From assembly GCF_002115825.1 (NCBI RefSeq), contig NZ_JFJZ01000035.1, positions 1 to 46,497 of the forward strand: 46,497 bases of DNA, read 5' to 3'. The notes beneath the pieces were generated by a model. It saw only the letters and a program-made list of their open reading frames with translations, was not told the DNA's origin and did not search any database. The translations under genes and the position numbers were made by a program. Source of the DNA: Thalassospira sp. MCCC 1A01428 (lineage in GTDB: Bacteria > Pseudomonadota > Alphaproteobacteria > Rhodospirillales > Thalassospiraceae). How positions within the stretch are numbered: position 1 is the stretch's first letter; each line of letters starts with the position of its first letter. Positions 1 to 8,547 of this stretch are shown in pieces.

Positions 1-1
1 T

Positions 2-481
2 GCCGGGACTAAACACCTAACCACCCCGGACACAGCCCCCGAAACCCTGCATATGCGCAAGCTGTACCACGAAAGCTATGTCACCATTGCCCGCCCCAAC
101 CACCCCGCCATTCACGGGCAGATCGACCTTGAAACGTTTTGCGACCTTGATCACGTGATTGTTTCGCCAGAAGGCGGCGGGTTTTACGGCCCGGCGGACG
201 ATGCCCTGAAAGTGCTGGGGCATGAACGCCGAATATTGCTTTCTGCCCCGGGCTTCCTTGTGGTTCCCGAAATTGTTGCCCAAAGCGACATGATCGCCCT
301 TGTTCCCGGCCGGGTTGCCGCCAACCGCCACGGCCGTTTGCAAATTTTGCCCCCACCCCTGCCAGTCCCGGGTTTTGACATGGCGCTGGTTTGGCATGAC
401 CGCACCACAACCCACCCGCTACATCGCTGGTTACGCGAACGCATTTACAAATTGTTGCGGACACCCGAACTGACATCATAA
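2..481 (+). CDS. LysR-type transcriptional regulator, C-terminal part (5' end outside window)
   Basis: The reading frame is open from the first bases of the window to a TAA at 479-481, so this is the 3' part of a longer gene and the ATG at 53 is probably internal. The visible 160 or so residues resemble the second half of a LysR effector-binding domain. They include a YHESYVTIARPNHPAI stretch, a segment with a glycine-rich run (VSPEGGGFYGP), and a late LPVPGFDMALVWHDR strand followed by HPLHRWLRERI, the typical last helix of the family. The DNA-binding N-terminus is missing, so target and inducer cannot be read. It converges on the dehydrogenase at 588-1610, with a shared terminator hairpin between them. 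The family call is fairly sure. Confidence 0.75.
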   Translation, partial: AGTKHLTTPDTAPETLHMRKLYHESYVTIARPNHPAIHGQIDLETFCDLDHVIVSPEGGGFYGPADDALKVLGHERRILLSAPGFLVVPEIVAQSDMIALVPGRVAANRHGRLQILPPPLPVPGFDMALVWHDRTTTHPLHRWLRERIYKLLRTPELTS

Positions 482-490
482 AAACAAAAA

Positions 491-520
491 ACCGAACCGG
501 TCATTCATTTCCGGTTCGGT
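491..520. terminator. Bidirectional intrinsic terminator
   Basis: A perfect 10-bp inverted repeat (ACCGAACCGG / CCGGTTCGGT) with a 10-nt loop lies between two convergent genes. On the minus strand the stem is followed by a T-rich run (complement of 481-490), so it best serves the dehydrogenase. On the plus strand it can also end the LysR transcript. Confidence 0.8.
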
Positions 521-587
521 CATATTTATAAAATCAGGCTGCACGGCACCTTAAAACGGCCCATCAAGAACCAGTCCTCGCAGTTTA

Positions 588-1610
588 TCAGGCACCAAGA
601 CCTTCAAACGTAATTTTGCCAATCGCCTTGCCCGATTCCAGCAATTCGTGCGCCTTGCGCAGGCTTTCCGGGCTAAGGCTGCCGTAATTTTCGGTGGCCG
701 TTACCTGAATTTCACCTGCATCGACCATGGCCGCCACTTCCGCCAGCAATTTATGCTGTTCGATCATGTCCGGGGTTTGGAACATGGAACGGGTAAACAT
801 AAATTCATAGGAAAAGCTGGCTGATTTTGCCTTCAACAGATCAACGTTGTGAAGGTCCGAGGCCTCGGTGATGGAAGCAATCCGTCCTTGCGGGGCAACC
901 AGATCACACATCACATCCCAATAATCATCGGTTTGCGAGGTGCAAAGAACATAATCAACTGTGGCAAAACCGGCACCTTCGAGTTGTTCTTTCAAAGGTT
1001 TGCGATGGTTAATCACATGATCGGCACCCATTTTGGTTACCCATGAAATGGTTTCCGGGCGCGACGCAGTGGCAACCACTTCAAGGCCGGCCAGTTTGGC
1101 CAGCTGAATGGCGATGGATCCCACTCCACCGGCGCCATTAATAATTAAAATGCTTTTGCCCTTATTGCCCTCAACATTGGTACGGTCAATGTTCATGCGG
1201 TCAAACATGGCTTCCCATGCCGTGATCGATGTCAACGGAAAGGCCGCCGCCGTGGCAAAATCCAGGCTTTTGGGTTTTAGCGCCACAATACGTTCGTCAA
1301 CCAGCTGTAATTCACTGTTCGAACCCGGGCGCGTTACATCACCTGCATACCAAACTTCATCCCCGGCCTTAAACAGGGTGACATTTTCTCCCACGGCCTC
1401 AACCACACCTGCCGCATCCCACCCCAGTACCTTAAAATTACCGTCATCAGCTTTGCCCTTGCGAACCTTGAAATCAACCGGGTTCACCGCAACACCTTTA
1501 ACCCGAACCAGAACATCGTGGCCTGCCGGGGTTGGCGTTTCAATTTCGGTTTGTTCAAACAGGGCTGCATCGGTTACCGGACGGGCAACTTTTAATCCAA
1601 TGGCTTTCAT
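588..1610 (-). CDS. Zinc-type alcohol dehydrogenase-like protein (quinone oxidoreductase class of MDR family)
   Basis: This 340-residue medium-chain dehydrogenase/reductase fits the bacterial 'zinc-binding alcohol dehydrogenase family protein' group by name. I see no cysteine-rich structural zinc lobe and no catalytic zinc ligands, so it is probably an NAD(P)H-dependent quinone or enone reductase. The N-terminal GroES-like fold has GWDAAGVVEAVGENV, and the Rossmann nucleotide site is INGAGGVGSIAIQLAKLAGLEVVATAS. The start was set at 1610 because AAGGAGG lies just upstream (complement of 1618-1624). The longer open frame would run through the divergent promoter. The HxlR regulator next door is divergently transcribed, an arrangement typical of electrophile- or quinone-responsive pairs such as qorA/qorR. 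Substrate is not known. Confidence 0.85.
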   Translation of the reverse strand: MKAIGLKVARPVTDAALFEQTEIETPTPAGHDVLVRVKGVAVNPVDFKVRKGKADDGNFKVLGWDAAGVVEAVGENVTLFKAGDEVWYAGDVTRPGSNSELQLVDERIVALKPKSLDFATAAAFPLTSITAWEAMFDRMNIDRTNVEGNKGKSILIINGAGGVGSIAIQLAKLAGLEVVATASRPETISWVTKMGADHVINHRKPLKEQLEGAGFATVDYVLCTSQTDDYWDVMCDLVAPQGRIASITEASDLHNVDLLKAKSASFSYEFMFTRSMFQTPDMIEQHKLLAEVAAMVDAGEIQVTATENYGSLSPESLRKAHELLESGKAIGKITFEGLGA

Positions 1611-1694
1611 TATCGTTCCTCCTTGCCGAGGTTTAATTTGCGAATGACAGAGTCCTAACGCATAATTATGGTAATGATAAGTACGCACAATTTT

Positions 1695-1725
1695 TGCATA
1701 TAGTAACAATTTGTATACTAATGCA
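1695..1725. promoter_or_regulatory. Candidate HxlR operator in divergent promoter region
   Basis: An interrupted inverted repeat, TGCAT-a-TAGTA on the left and TACTAATGCA on the right around a 10-nt AT-rich centre, lies 25 bp upstream of the HxlR start. It lies within the AT-rich gap that must hold both divergent promoters. Arms of ten bases with one bulge are what a dimeric winged-helix regulator would bind. Assigning it to the adjacent HxlR protein is inference. Confidence 0.45.
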
Positions 1726-1750
1726 GTTTTCCGCCATTTATGGAGGCCCA

Positions 1751-2209
1751 ATGTCCGATTTTGATTGCCCGCCCAATCACAGCCCCGGGTGCCCGGTCGA
1801 AGGAACGCTGACAGTTATTGGCGGAAAATGGAAAGGTGTTGTCCTCTATCATTTGCTGGACGGCACCAAACGCTTTAACGAACTGGGCCGCAAAATGCCG
1901 GGCGTTACCCAACGCATGTTAACCCGGCAATTACGCGAACTTGAACAGGACGGCCTGGTCAATCGCAAGGTTTATGCCGAGGTACCGCCGCGGGTTGAAT
2001 ACAGCCTGACCGCAAAAGGGGAAACGTTACGTGCCATTATTCTGGCGCTAAAAGACTGGGGGGAAACCCACGTTCCCTATTATGCCCCCGTTGCGGCAAA
2101 CTCGGATCAGCCCGCATCAATGCCGGTTCCCAGGTCGAAGCAAGCCTCATCCGGTCGTAATTCGGCCACCTCGAAAAAGCGTCACAATGCCGGCGAAGGC
2201 GTTTTGTGA
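1751..2209 (+). CDS. HxlR-family winged-helix transcriptional regulator
   Basis: This 152-residue protein is a short MarR-like regulator of the HxlR family. The N-terminus has [15 protein letters not shown], then the family hallmark [22 protein letters not shown], the recognition region [21 protein letters not shown], and the wing [16 protein letters not shown]. Cysteine residues close to the N-terminus are the usual redox or electrophile sensors of the family, and two are present here. The start at 1751 follows TGGAGG at 1741-1746. It is divergent from the MDR dehydrogenase, its likely target, and carries a long polar tail (about residues 120-152) beyond the family core. Its last 28 bases overlap the 3' end of the convergent GNAT gene. 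Confidence 0.88.
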   Translation: MSDFDCPPNHSPGCPVEGTLTVIGGKWKGVVLYHLLDGTKRFNELGRKMPGVTQRMLTRQLRELEQDGLVNRKVYAEVPPRVEYSLTAKGETLRAIILALKDWGETHVPYYAPVAANSDQPASMPVPRSKQASSGRNSATSKKRHNAGEGVL

Positions 2210-2706
2210 ACCGCGACGTCGCGTGTCATTACAAAAAATGTTGGCTGACTAAAACCGGGATGCGTGCCATCACCCGTTATTGCGAACCCGCAGCGCATAA
2301 AAAAGCTAATATTACCCGCCAGTTCCTTGCGCACATGCAACCGCATCCGGGCGTTGCGACCTTTTTGCAAAACATGGTTAACGGCAGCATCAATTAACGC
2401 CCGGCCAATGCCCTTACCGTGATACGCCGGATCAACCGACATTTTATAAATATAGGCATCGTCGGGTGTTTCCTCGATCCAGACCTGCCCGACAATGACA
2501 TGATCATTTTCGATATCGCGCGCAACAAGCACCATATCACGTTCAAATCGCCATTGCAGTTCGGCCTCGTCCACACGCGTTACCGAACTGGGCGGGTTCA
2601 CGATACCATCCTGAAAGGCAAAGGCTGCTTTTAGAATACCTGTCAGGCGGTTAAAAACGGCGATATCAGGATTCAGCAACGGTGCAATTTCTAAATTGGT
2701 GGACAT
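2182..2706 (-). CDS. GNAT-family N-acetyltransferase
   Basis: The 174-residue protein carries the acetyl-CoA-binding signature of GNAT enzymes. The central strand [25 protein letters not shown] contains the Q/R-x-x-G-x-G/A equivalent ([10 protein letters not shown]), and the C-terminal part [21 protein letters not shown] is the typical N-x-x-A/S-x-x-F-Y motif in variant form. The acceptor substrate cannot be predicted. The start was chosen at 2706 because a weak GGAAAG site precedes it and because upstream extension runs into accA and its promoter. The 3' end overlaps the convergent HxlR gene by 28 bp. No partner gene is evident. Confidence 0.8.
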   Translation of the reverse strand: MSTNLEIAPLLNPDIAVFNRLTGILKAAFAFQDGIVNPPSSVTRVDEAELQWRFERDMVLVARDIENDHVIVGQVWIEETPDDAYIYKMSVDPAYHGKGIGRALIDAAVNHVLQKGRNARMRLHVRKELAGNISFFMRCGFAITGDGTHPGFSQPTFFVMTRDVAVHKTPSPAL

Positions 2707-2805
2707 ATTCTTTCCATTAAGCAAACTTGTAGACGCAAAATTTACGGAATTTGGCCCATGATATGGTCGAAAATTGAATTTATCGCGCCTTTTTTTGCTC
2801 CACCC

Positions 2806-2833
2806 TTGACGTGGCAGACTGATCACGTATGTT
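2806..2833 (+). promoter_or_regulatory. Probable sigma70-type promoter of accA
   Basis: TTGACG at 2806-2811 and TATGTT at 2828-2833 are separated by 16 bp, with transcription expected near 2840, about 30 bp ahead of the accA ATG. The match is by eye only. Confidence 0.45.
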
Positions 2834-2869
2834 CCGCTCCATTGTTTCCCAGCCGGATTTGACGTCCTG

Positions 2870-3829
2870 ATGCACAACTTTCTGGATTTCGAGAAGCCGA
2901 TCGCCGAACTTGAAGGCAAGATCGAAGAACTCCGCCATTTGAGCGGCAATGATGATGAAGTCAACATTGCCGATGAAGTCGCGCGCCTGCAAGACAAGCT
3001 GACCAAATTGCTGCAAAGCACGTATGGTCGCTTAACGCCGTGGCAGAAAACCCAGGTTGCCCGTCATCCCGACCGCCCGCATTTTGTGGATTACGTTAAA
3101 AATCTTTTTGACGATTTCACACCATTGGCCGGTGACCGGCTTTATGGGGAAGACGAAGCCATCATTGGCGGCCTGGCCCGTTTGCGGGGGCGCAGCGTAA
3201 TGGTAATTGGCCACGAAAAAGGCCGCGATACCGAATCGCGCGTAAAACACAATTTTGGCATGGCCAAACCCGAAGGTTATCGCAAGGCCATCCGCCTGAT
3301 GCGTATGGCCGAACGGTTTAACATTCCGGTGATTACGCTGGTTGATACCGCCGGTGCCTTTCCTGGCGCCGACGCCGAAGCCCGCGGCCAGTCCGAAGCC
3401 ATCGCCCGGTCGATTGAAACCTGCCTTGATATCAAGGTGCCACTGGTTTCCGTCATCATTGGTGAAGGCGGTTCGGGCGGGGCAATTGCGCTGGCGATTG
3501 CCAATACCGTACTGATGCTGGAAAATTCCATTTATTCGGTTATTTCACCCGAAGGCTGTGCCTCTATTTTGTGGCGTTCCGGCGACGAAGCCAAAACCGC
3601 CGCCGAAGCCTTGCGCCTTACGGCACAGGATCTGCATCAGCTTGGCGTGATTGACGATATCATCACAGAACCGCTGGGTGGCGCACAACGCGAACCCAAG
3701 AACGCCTGCAAACAGGTGGGTGATGCGATTGAAAAAGCACTGATCGAACTTTCCGGCCATGAAGGCGGTGTTTTAAAAGCCCGTCGTCGCGACAAGTTTC
3801 TGGAAATGGGCCGTCAGGGCCTGAACTGA
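2870..3829 (+). CDS. accA: Acetyl-CoA carboxylase carboxyltransferase subunit alpha
   Basis: AccA forms the carboxyltransferase with AccD and moves the carboxyl group from biotin on AccB to acetyl-CoA, making malonyl-CoA for fatty acid synthesis. The 319-residue length is normal. The N-terminus [18 protein letters not shown] is the classic AccA start. Core motifs are [19 protein letters not shown], the oxyanion-forming [17 protein letters not shown] and the second glycine pair [12 protein letters not shown]. The C-terminal [16 protein letters not shown] also fits. It stands alone as a monocistronic gene with its own promoter and a strong terminator. The ribosome-binding site ahead of ATG 2870 is poor. 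Confidence 0.97.
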   Translation: MHNFLDFEKPIAELEGKIEELRHLSGNDDEVNIADEVARLQDKLTKLLQSTYGRLTPWQKTQVARHPDRPHFVDYVKNLFDDFTPLAGDRLYGEDEAIIGGLARLRGRSVMVIGHEKGRDTESRVKHNFGMAKPEGYRKAIRLMRMAERFNIPVITLVDTAGAFPGADAEARGQSEAIARSIETCLDIKVPLVSVIIGEGGSGGAIALAIANTVLMLENSIYSVISPEGCASILWRSGDEAKTAAEALRLTAQDLHQLGVIDDIITEPLGGAQREPKNACKQVGDAIEKALIELSGHEGGVLKARRRDKFLEMGRQGLN

Positions 3830-3853
3830 CGAACCCCAAAATACCTTGAATTT

Positions 3854-3891
3854 AAAACGGGCCGACACGCTTTGCGCTGTCGGCCCGTTTT
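3854..3891 (+). terminator. Intrinsic terminator of accA
   Basis: A perfect 14-bp stem (AAAACGGGCCGACA / TGTCGGCCCGTTTT) with a short loop begins 24 bp after the accA stop and ends in a T run. Confidence 0.9.
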
Positions 3892-4245
3892 ATTTTCCCG
3901 AAACGGGTTACCGCGCCGCCATGATATATGTTGCTGTCGTGACGATCGCGGTTGAATACAACAGCCGAAAAACCGCTAACTTTTTGACAAATAACGAGTC
4001 TTGCGGATTATTGGTCAAATTGGCGCAAACACGCCCACCGGGTTAATAACCGCCACCCAAATTCGCTTAATCCCCGTCATAATTGGTAATTACACCGATA
4101 TTATGTATCGCATAAACCTTGTCATCCCGATGATTCGCAACTTTCAGACCCGATATCACACGATACGTACAAATTTGAATAAATTAAGGTGGTTCTGAAT
4201 AGGCTTCCTCGACTAAGATTTTGTCAAAGCAAGGGGAGTTGGGGA
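3892..4245. other. AT-rich intergenic stretch, no gene
   Basis: About 350 bp between the accA terminator and the MBL gene. Two short open frames here have no ribosome-binding sites, uneven composition and no recognisable protein features. The second half (about 4040-4200) is AT-rich and presumably holds the promoter of the MBL-ABC unit. I could not pick a convincing -35/-10 pair. Confidence 0.5.
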
Positions 4246-5025
4246 ATGAAACTTACTTTTGCGGGATCAGGATCAGCGTTCTGTACTGCCGCAGATAATT
4301 TCCAAAGCAATATGATTTTGGAAACCAAGAATACCGAAACCGGCCAACTGGCCCGGTTGTTAATAGATTGCGGCACCGATGCGCGCCACGCGCTGCATCG
4401 CCTTGGGTTATGGCCAAAGGACTTTGAGGCCATTTATGTCAGCCATTTACATTCCGACCATATTGGTGGGCTGGAATGGATCGCCCTTAGCAATTATTTT
4501 ATTTTTCGCCGCCATCGCATCGATCTTTATATGGTTGATGAGCTGATCGAACCGCTATGGGAACATAGTTTGCGCGGCGGCCTTGAAGTAAGCGACCACG
4601 GCAACAGCACTCTGGATACTTATTTCAATGTCAAACCCCTGTCGCAAAACGGCGCCTTTAACTGGCATAACGTTAAGTTGAATATTTTGCCCGTTGACCA
4701 TATCGTCGCTAAAGAAGGAAAAATGCAGTCATTTGCGTTGATTGGTGAAACCAAATCGACATGCTTTTTCATTACAACAGATGCGATTTTCAATCCCGAT
4801 GCCCATATGGCCCACTACCGCAAGGCTGACATCATTTTTCAGGATTGCGAACTGGGCCCGCGGTGGTCGGGTGTGCATGCACATTATGATCAGTTAAAAA
4901 CGCTACCCGACGACATCAAAGCCAAAATGTGGCTTTATCACTATCCGGCCTATGCCAAACCCGATGCCGTTGCCGACGGCTTTTGCGGGTTTGTCGCACC
5001 GGGCCAAAACTTTGACCTGACCTGA
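4246..5025 (+). CDS. Metallo-beta-lactamase-fold hydrolase (RNase Z/phosphodiesterase-like)
   Basis: The 259-residue protein has the MBL start MKLTFAGSGSAF, the dinuclear metal motif HLHSDH at residues 67-72 followed by IGGLEW, a later histidine in LPVDHI, an aspartate in TTDAIF and a histidine pair in VHAHYDQL. This layout fits the RNase Z / MBL phosphodiesterase branch, but the tRNA-binding exosite typical of RNase Z is not visible. The start at 4246 follows AAGGGGAG at 4231-4238. It lies 43 bp upstream of the ABC/cyclic-nucleotide-binding fusion and is probably co-transcribed with it. A cyclic-nucleotide phosphodiesterase role is therefore worth considering. That is speculation from context. 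Confidence 0.75.
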   Translation: MKLTFAGSGSAFCTAADNFQSNMILETKNTETGQLARLLIDCGTDARHALHRLGLWPKDFEAIYVSHLHSDHIGGLEWIALSNYFIFRRHRIDLYMVDELIEPLWEHSLRGGLEVSDHGNSTLDTYFNVKPLSQNGAFNWHNVKLNILPVDHIVAKEGKMQSFALIGETKSTCFFITTDAIFNPDAHMAHYRKADIIFQDCELGPRWSGVHAHYDQLKTLPDDIKAKMWLYHYPAYAKPDAVADGFCGFVAPGQNFDLT

Positions 5026-5068
5026 CCGCATGTGCCGGTCGGGCTTTGCAGTATAACGGGAAACGTGC

Positions 5069-8000
5069 ATGCCGAATTCGGTATTTGCCTATATCTGGCG
5101 CCACAGCCGCTTTCAACAGATCGTGCTTTTGATCGTTACAGTGCTGTCTTTTCCGTTTCTGTACTATTCACTCGATCTGCCCAAAATGATCGTCAACCAG
5201 GCCATTGGCGGCGCGGGTGAACCGTTTGATATTTTGGGCGTCAAACTTGATCAGGTTGAATATCTGTTTGCACTCTCTGGCATTTTTCTGGCCCTGGTTT
5301 TTGTAAATGGCGGCTTCAAGTATTTTATCAACGTCTATACCGGCGTTATGGCCGAACGGCTTTTGCGCCGGATGCGTTATATCCTGTATGAACGCGTCCT
5401 GCGCTTTCCGCTGCCCCATTTTCGCAAAACCAGCCAGGGCGAAATTGTCTCCATGATTACGGCCGAAGCCGAACCCCTGGGTGGCTTTTTTGGCGAGGCA
5501 TTCTCGCTGCCGGTATATCAGGGTGGCATTCTGGTAACGATATCGGCCTTTATCTTTATTCAGGACCCGTTAATGGGGCTGGCGGCTGTTTCGTTTTATC
5601 CATTACAGGGCTATCTGATTCCAAAACTGCAACGCCGGGTGAACAAACTTGGCAAGGACCGGGTGCAAAACATCCGTCGCCTGTCCGAACATATTGGCGA
5701 CAGCGTAAGCGGTGCGACCGACATTCGTGCCCACAATACGCAGGGCTACGAACTTATGCGTTATACCCAGCGCATGGGACGTATTTTTGAAATCCGCAAG
5801 GAAATCTATTTCCGCAAATTCTTTATCAAATTCCTTAATAACTTTATCGCCCAGATCACGCCGTTTTTCTTTTACTCAATCGGCGGCTATCTGGTTATTG
5901 CTGGCGATTTGTCGTTTGGGGCACTGGTCGCAGCCCTTGCCGCCTATAAGGATATGTCGGCACCGTGGAAGGAACTTCTGGCCTATTACCAGCGCCTGGC
6001 CGATGCCCACATTAAATATGACCAGCTTTACGAACAGTTTGAACTGCCTGATCTGGACCAGGAACACGAACTGGTCGCCCCGGTGGCCGGGCATCTCAAT
6101 AGCCCGATGGATGTATATGCCCTGTCATGGACGGACGATGACGGCACCCGGGTGGTTGAAAATGTGTCGTTCAACATGCCATTACCAGGCGCTGCCCTTC
6201 TGACTGGCACAGCAGACAGTGGCAAATCACATCTTGCCCGGTTGCTGGTACGCCTTATCACGCCAAGCGGCGGTCGCGTGCAATTTGCCGATGTTAATTC
6301 AGCACAGCTTCCCGCATCCTATCTGGGTCAGCGCACCGGATATGTCGGACCGGATTCATATCTGTTTCATGGCACCATATCTGACAATCTGCTCTATGGC
6401 CTGAAACACCGCCCACTGGCCGAACACCAGCCCGATGCAAACAACGACAATCCGGCCCTGACCGACGAAACACGCCATGCCAACGCCGCCCCCGAAGAAA
6501 CAAAACTTTTGCCCCCGGCCCTGGTCGAAAAAATCGAACTGGCGTCCCCAACCGACCTTCCCGACCATCTGACAGCCGAAATGTTTGATGAAATCAAACG
6601 ATCAGGCAATATCCCCTATGATCCGGGCGGGCAATGGATTGACTATGTTGGGCCTGGCTACGATTCCCTCGAACAGTTAAACGCCGAACTGTTAAGTCTT
6701 CTATCGGTTGTTCATCTGGATCGCGATATCTACCGGATCGGCCTGTTTCGGCGTATTGATCCGAAATTGCGCCCCAATCTGTCCAAGGCAGTATTGGCAG
6801 CACGCCCGCGCCTTAAGGAACTTCTTGCCAAACGCGGGCTGGCCGACCTTGTCGAACCTTTTGATATTAAAAACTACAATGACAACGCAACAGTCGGGAT
6901 CAACCTGATTTTCGGCGTGCCGGTAAACCCGAATTATGAACGTCGCAACTTTTTGAACCACCCCTATTTTCAAAGCGTGTTACGCGATAACGGCCTGTAT
7001 GAACCCATGATCAATATGGGCCGCAACATGCTGGAACTGATGATCGAACTGTTTACCGGCCTGCCGCCGGGGCATGAATTTTTTGATCGCTACAGCTTTA
7101 TCTCGGCCGACGAACTTAGCGATGTCAAAAACATGCTGAAACGCATTGACGGCGTTGACGTTGGTAACATTCGTGAAGATGACAGGCTCCGCCTGCTTGA
7201 ACTCGCCATGAATTTGACCCCGGCCCGGCACCGTTTGCGGGTGATGGACGATAATTTCCGCGATCTGGTTCTTAAAGCGCGGCCAAAATTCCACGAAAAT
7301 ATCCCCGAAGACCTTGCCAGCGAAATTGACTTTTTTGACGCCGATAACTACACCGCAGCGGCTTCTATCCTTGATAACCTGTTGTTTGGTCGCTTTGCCT
7401 ATGGTCGTGCCCATTCCGAAGAACGCGTGGGCGAAGTTCTGTTTGAAATCGCCCGTGATGGCGGCTTGTATGAAGCCCTGATTGCACTGGGTCTTGAATC
7501 CGACGTCGGGGTGGGTGGCAGCCGGGTATCGCAAAGCCTGCGCCAGAAAATAACGCTGGTACGCGCCCTGATCAAAAACCCCGATATCCTGGTGGTTGAC
7601 GAAGCCCTGTCCGCGCTTGATAACGAAACCCGCGATCAGGTTGTTGAATTTCTGACCAGCACAGCCAGCGAACGCAGTGTCATCTGGGTTGATGGTGCCG
7701 ATATGCCAGGAGACCGTTTTTCAACCTGCCTGCACATGTCCAACGGCAAGCTAACCAAACGCGACAAACAGGACGACACCGCCGCCGATGCCCGGGGCGA
7801 TGCAACCGCCATTACCGCCGAAACCGATACCGTCCCGGCCGAGGATGGCAGCATCGAGGAAGAAGTCCGGTTGCTGCGGACCATTCCGCTATTTTCCGCA
7901 CTGGACCCAAATGTCATCAAACTGCTGGCATTTACCAGCCCGCGTCTTACCTATAAACGTGGCGAGGTTATCGTCAAACAGGGTGAACCGGGCGACGCCG

Positions 8001-8302
8001 CCTTTATCGTTATTTCGGGGCGCGGTGAAATCTGGCTTACAACGGACGAAGCCCAAACCCTGAAACTGCGCGATGTCGAACCCAAGGAAGTGATTGGCGA
8101 AATCGCCCTGTTGGTTGACCAGCCGCGATCTGCAACCATTCGCGTGGTCGAGGACATGACGGTTCTGAAACTTGATAAAGCCGAATTCCTTGGGCTTGTC
8201 CGCCAGGACCAGGCCGTATCTGTCCAGTTGTTGCGCGTTCTTGCCGAAAGACTGGACCTGACCACAAAACAGCTTACAAGCCGAGACCAGCCGAACCGAT
8301 GA
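5069..8302 (+). CDS. ABC exporter-like membrane protein with degenerate, insert-bearing ATPase domain and C-terminal cyclic-nucleotide-binding domain
   Basis: The 1077-residue protein starts with a type I exporter transmembrane domain (about 1-320; hydrophobic segments near 15-35, 65-85, 150-190 and 260-290). Its ATPase domain is unusual. The Walker A is GTADSGKS (380-387) with Asp in place of the fourth-position Gly. The Q-loop reads GYVGPDSYLF (424-433) with no glutamine. The signature is VSQSL (820-824) instead of LSGGQ, and no histidine is seen at the H-loop (872-878). Walker B with catalytic Glu (LVVDE, 841-845) and the SALD D-loop are intact. Walker A and signature lie about 430 residues apart, roughly 320 more than usual. 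The insert contains an internal duplication (about 551-651 and 702-808). Residues 938-1070 are a CRP-like cyclic-nucleotide-binding domain with GEIALLVDQPRSATIRV at 1010-1026, keeping the Glu and Arg that hold the cyclic phosphate. Cargo is unknown. Confidence 0.85.
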   Translation: MPNSVFAYIWRHSRFQQIVLLIVTVLSFPFLYYSLDLPKMIVNQAIGGAGEPFDILGVKLDQVEYLFALSGIFLALVFVNGGFKYFINVYTGVMAERLLRRMRYILYERVLRFPLPHFRKTSQGEIVSMITAEAEPLGGFFGEAFSLPVYQGGILVTISAFIFIQDPLMGLAAVSFYPLQGYLIPKLQRRVNKLGKDRVQNIRRLSEHIGDSVSGATDIRAHNTQGYELMRYTQRMGRIFEIRKEIYFRKFFIKFLNNFIAQITPFFFYSIGGYLVIAGDLSFGALVAALAAYKDMSAPWKELLAYYQRLADAHIKYDQLYEQFELPDLDQEHELVAPVAGHLNSPMDVYALSWTDDDGTRVVENVSFNMPLPGAALLTGTADSGKSHLARLLVRLITPSGGRVQFADVNSAQLPASYLGQRTGYVGPDSYLFHGTISDNLLYGLKHRPLAEHQPDANNDNPALTDETRHANAAPEETKLLPPALVEKIELASPTDLPDHLTAEMFDEIKRSGNIPYDPGGQWIDYVGPGYDSLEQLNAELLSLLSVVHLDRDIYRIGLFRRIDPKLRPNLSKAVLAARPRLKELLAKRGLADLVEPFDIKNYNDNATVGINLIFGVPVNPNYERRNFLNHPYFQSVLRDNGLYEPMINMGRNMLELMIELFTGLPPGHEFFDRYSFISADELSDVKNMLKRIDGVDVGNIREDDRLRLLELAMNLTPARHRLRVMDDNFRDLVLKARPKFHENIPEDLASEIDFFDADNYTAAASILDNLLFGRFAYGRAHSEERVGEVLFEIARDGGLYEALIALGLESDVGVGGSRVSQSLRQKITLVRALIKNPDILVVDEALSALDNETRDQVVEFLTSTASERSVIWVDGADMPGDRFSTCLHMSNGKLTKRDKQDDTAADARGDATAITAETDTVPAEDGSIEEEVRLLRTIPLFSALDPNVIKLLAFTSPRLTYKRGEVIVKQGEPGDAAFIVISGRGEIWLTTDEAQTLKLRDVEPKEVIGEIALLVDQPRSATIRVVEDMTVLKLDKAEFLGLVRQDQAVSVQLLRVLAERLDLTTKQLTSRDQPNR

Positions 8303-8547
8303 ATAAAATTGCTGCCATACTGATTGCCGCCTTTGTCGCCATTGTCCTGATATTGGGTTTTGTTGCGATTATTGGCGGAAGCCTGGCGGGTGCACTTATG
8401 GTTGTTATCGGCATTCCTTTTGCCTTTCCCACCACCACAACCCTGTTATTCCTGGTTTTTATGGTATTAATCATTCGAACAGTTTTTGAACAACGGCGCA
8501 AACGCCGCGAAATAAAAAGCTGGCTGGATGACGACAACACCAAATAA
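8299..8547 (+). CDS. Small two-helix membrane protein, function unknown
   Basis: This 82-residue protein overlaps the ABC gene by four bases (ATGA at 8299-8302), so translation is probably coupled. It has two hydrophobic segments, about residues 4-35 and 45-62, separated by a GIPFAFPTTT turn. A basic-then-acidic cytoplasmic tail follows (EQRRKRREIKSWLDDDN). I do not recognise a family. The coupling suggests it is an accessory subunit or assembly factor of the ABC protein. Confidence 0.75.
   Translation: MNKIAAILIAAFVAIVLILGFVAIIGGSLAGALMVVIGIPFAFPTTTTLLFLVFMVLIIRTVFEQRRKRREIKSWLDDDNTK

Noticed and set aside
2710..3021. Longer N-terminus for the GNAT protein
   Set aside because: It would overlap accA antisense and its promoter, and the added residues are not GNAT-like.
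3846..4198. Two short plus-strand frames after accA
   Set aside because: The first starts in the accA terminator, neither has a ribosome-binding site, and the translated sequence is irregular.
4246..5025. Calling the MBL protein RNase Z outright
   Set aside because: The metal motif fits, but the exosite is not visible and the context with a cyclic-nucleotide-binding ABC protein points elsewhere. It was left as MBL fold.
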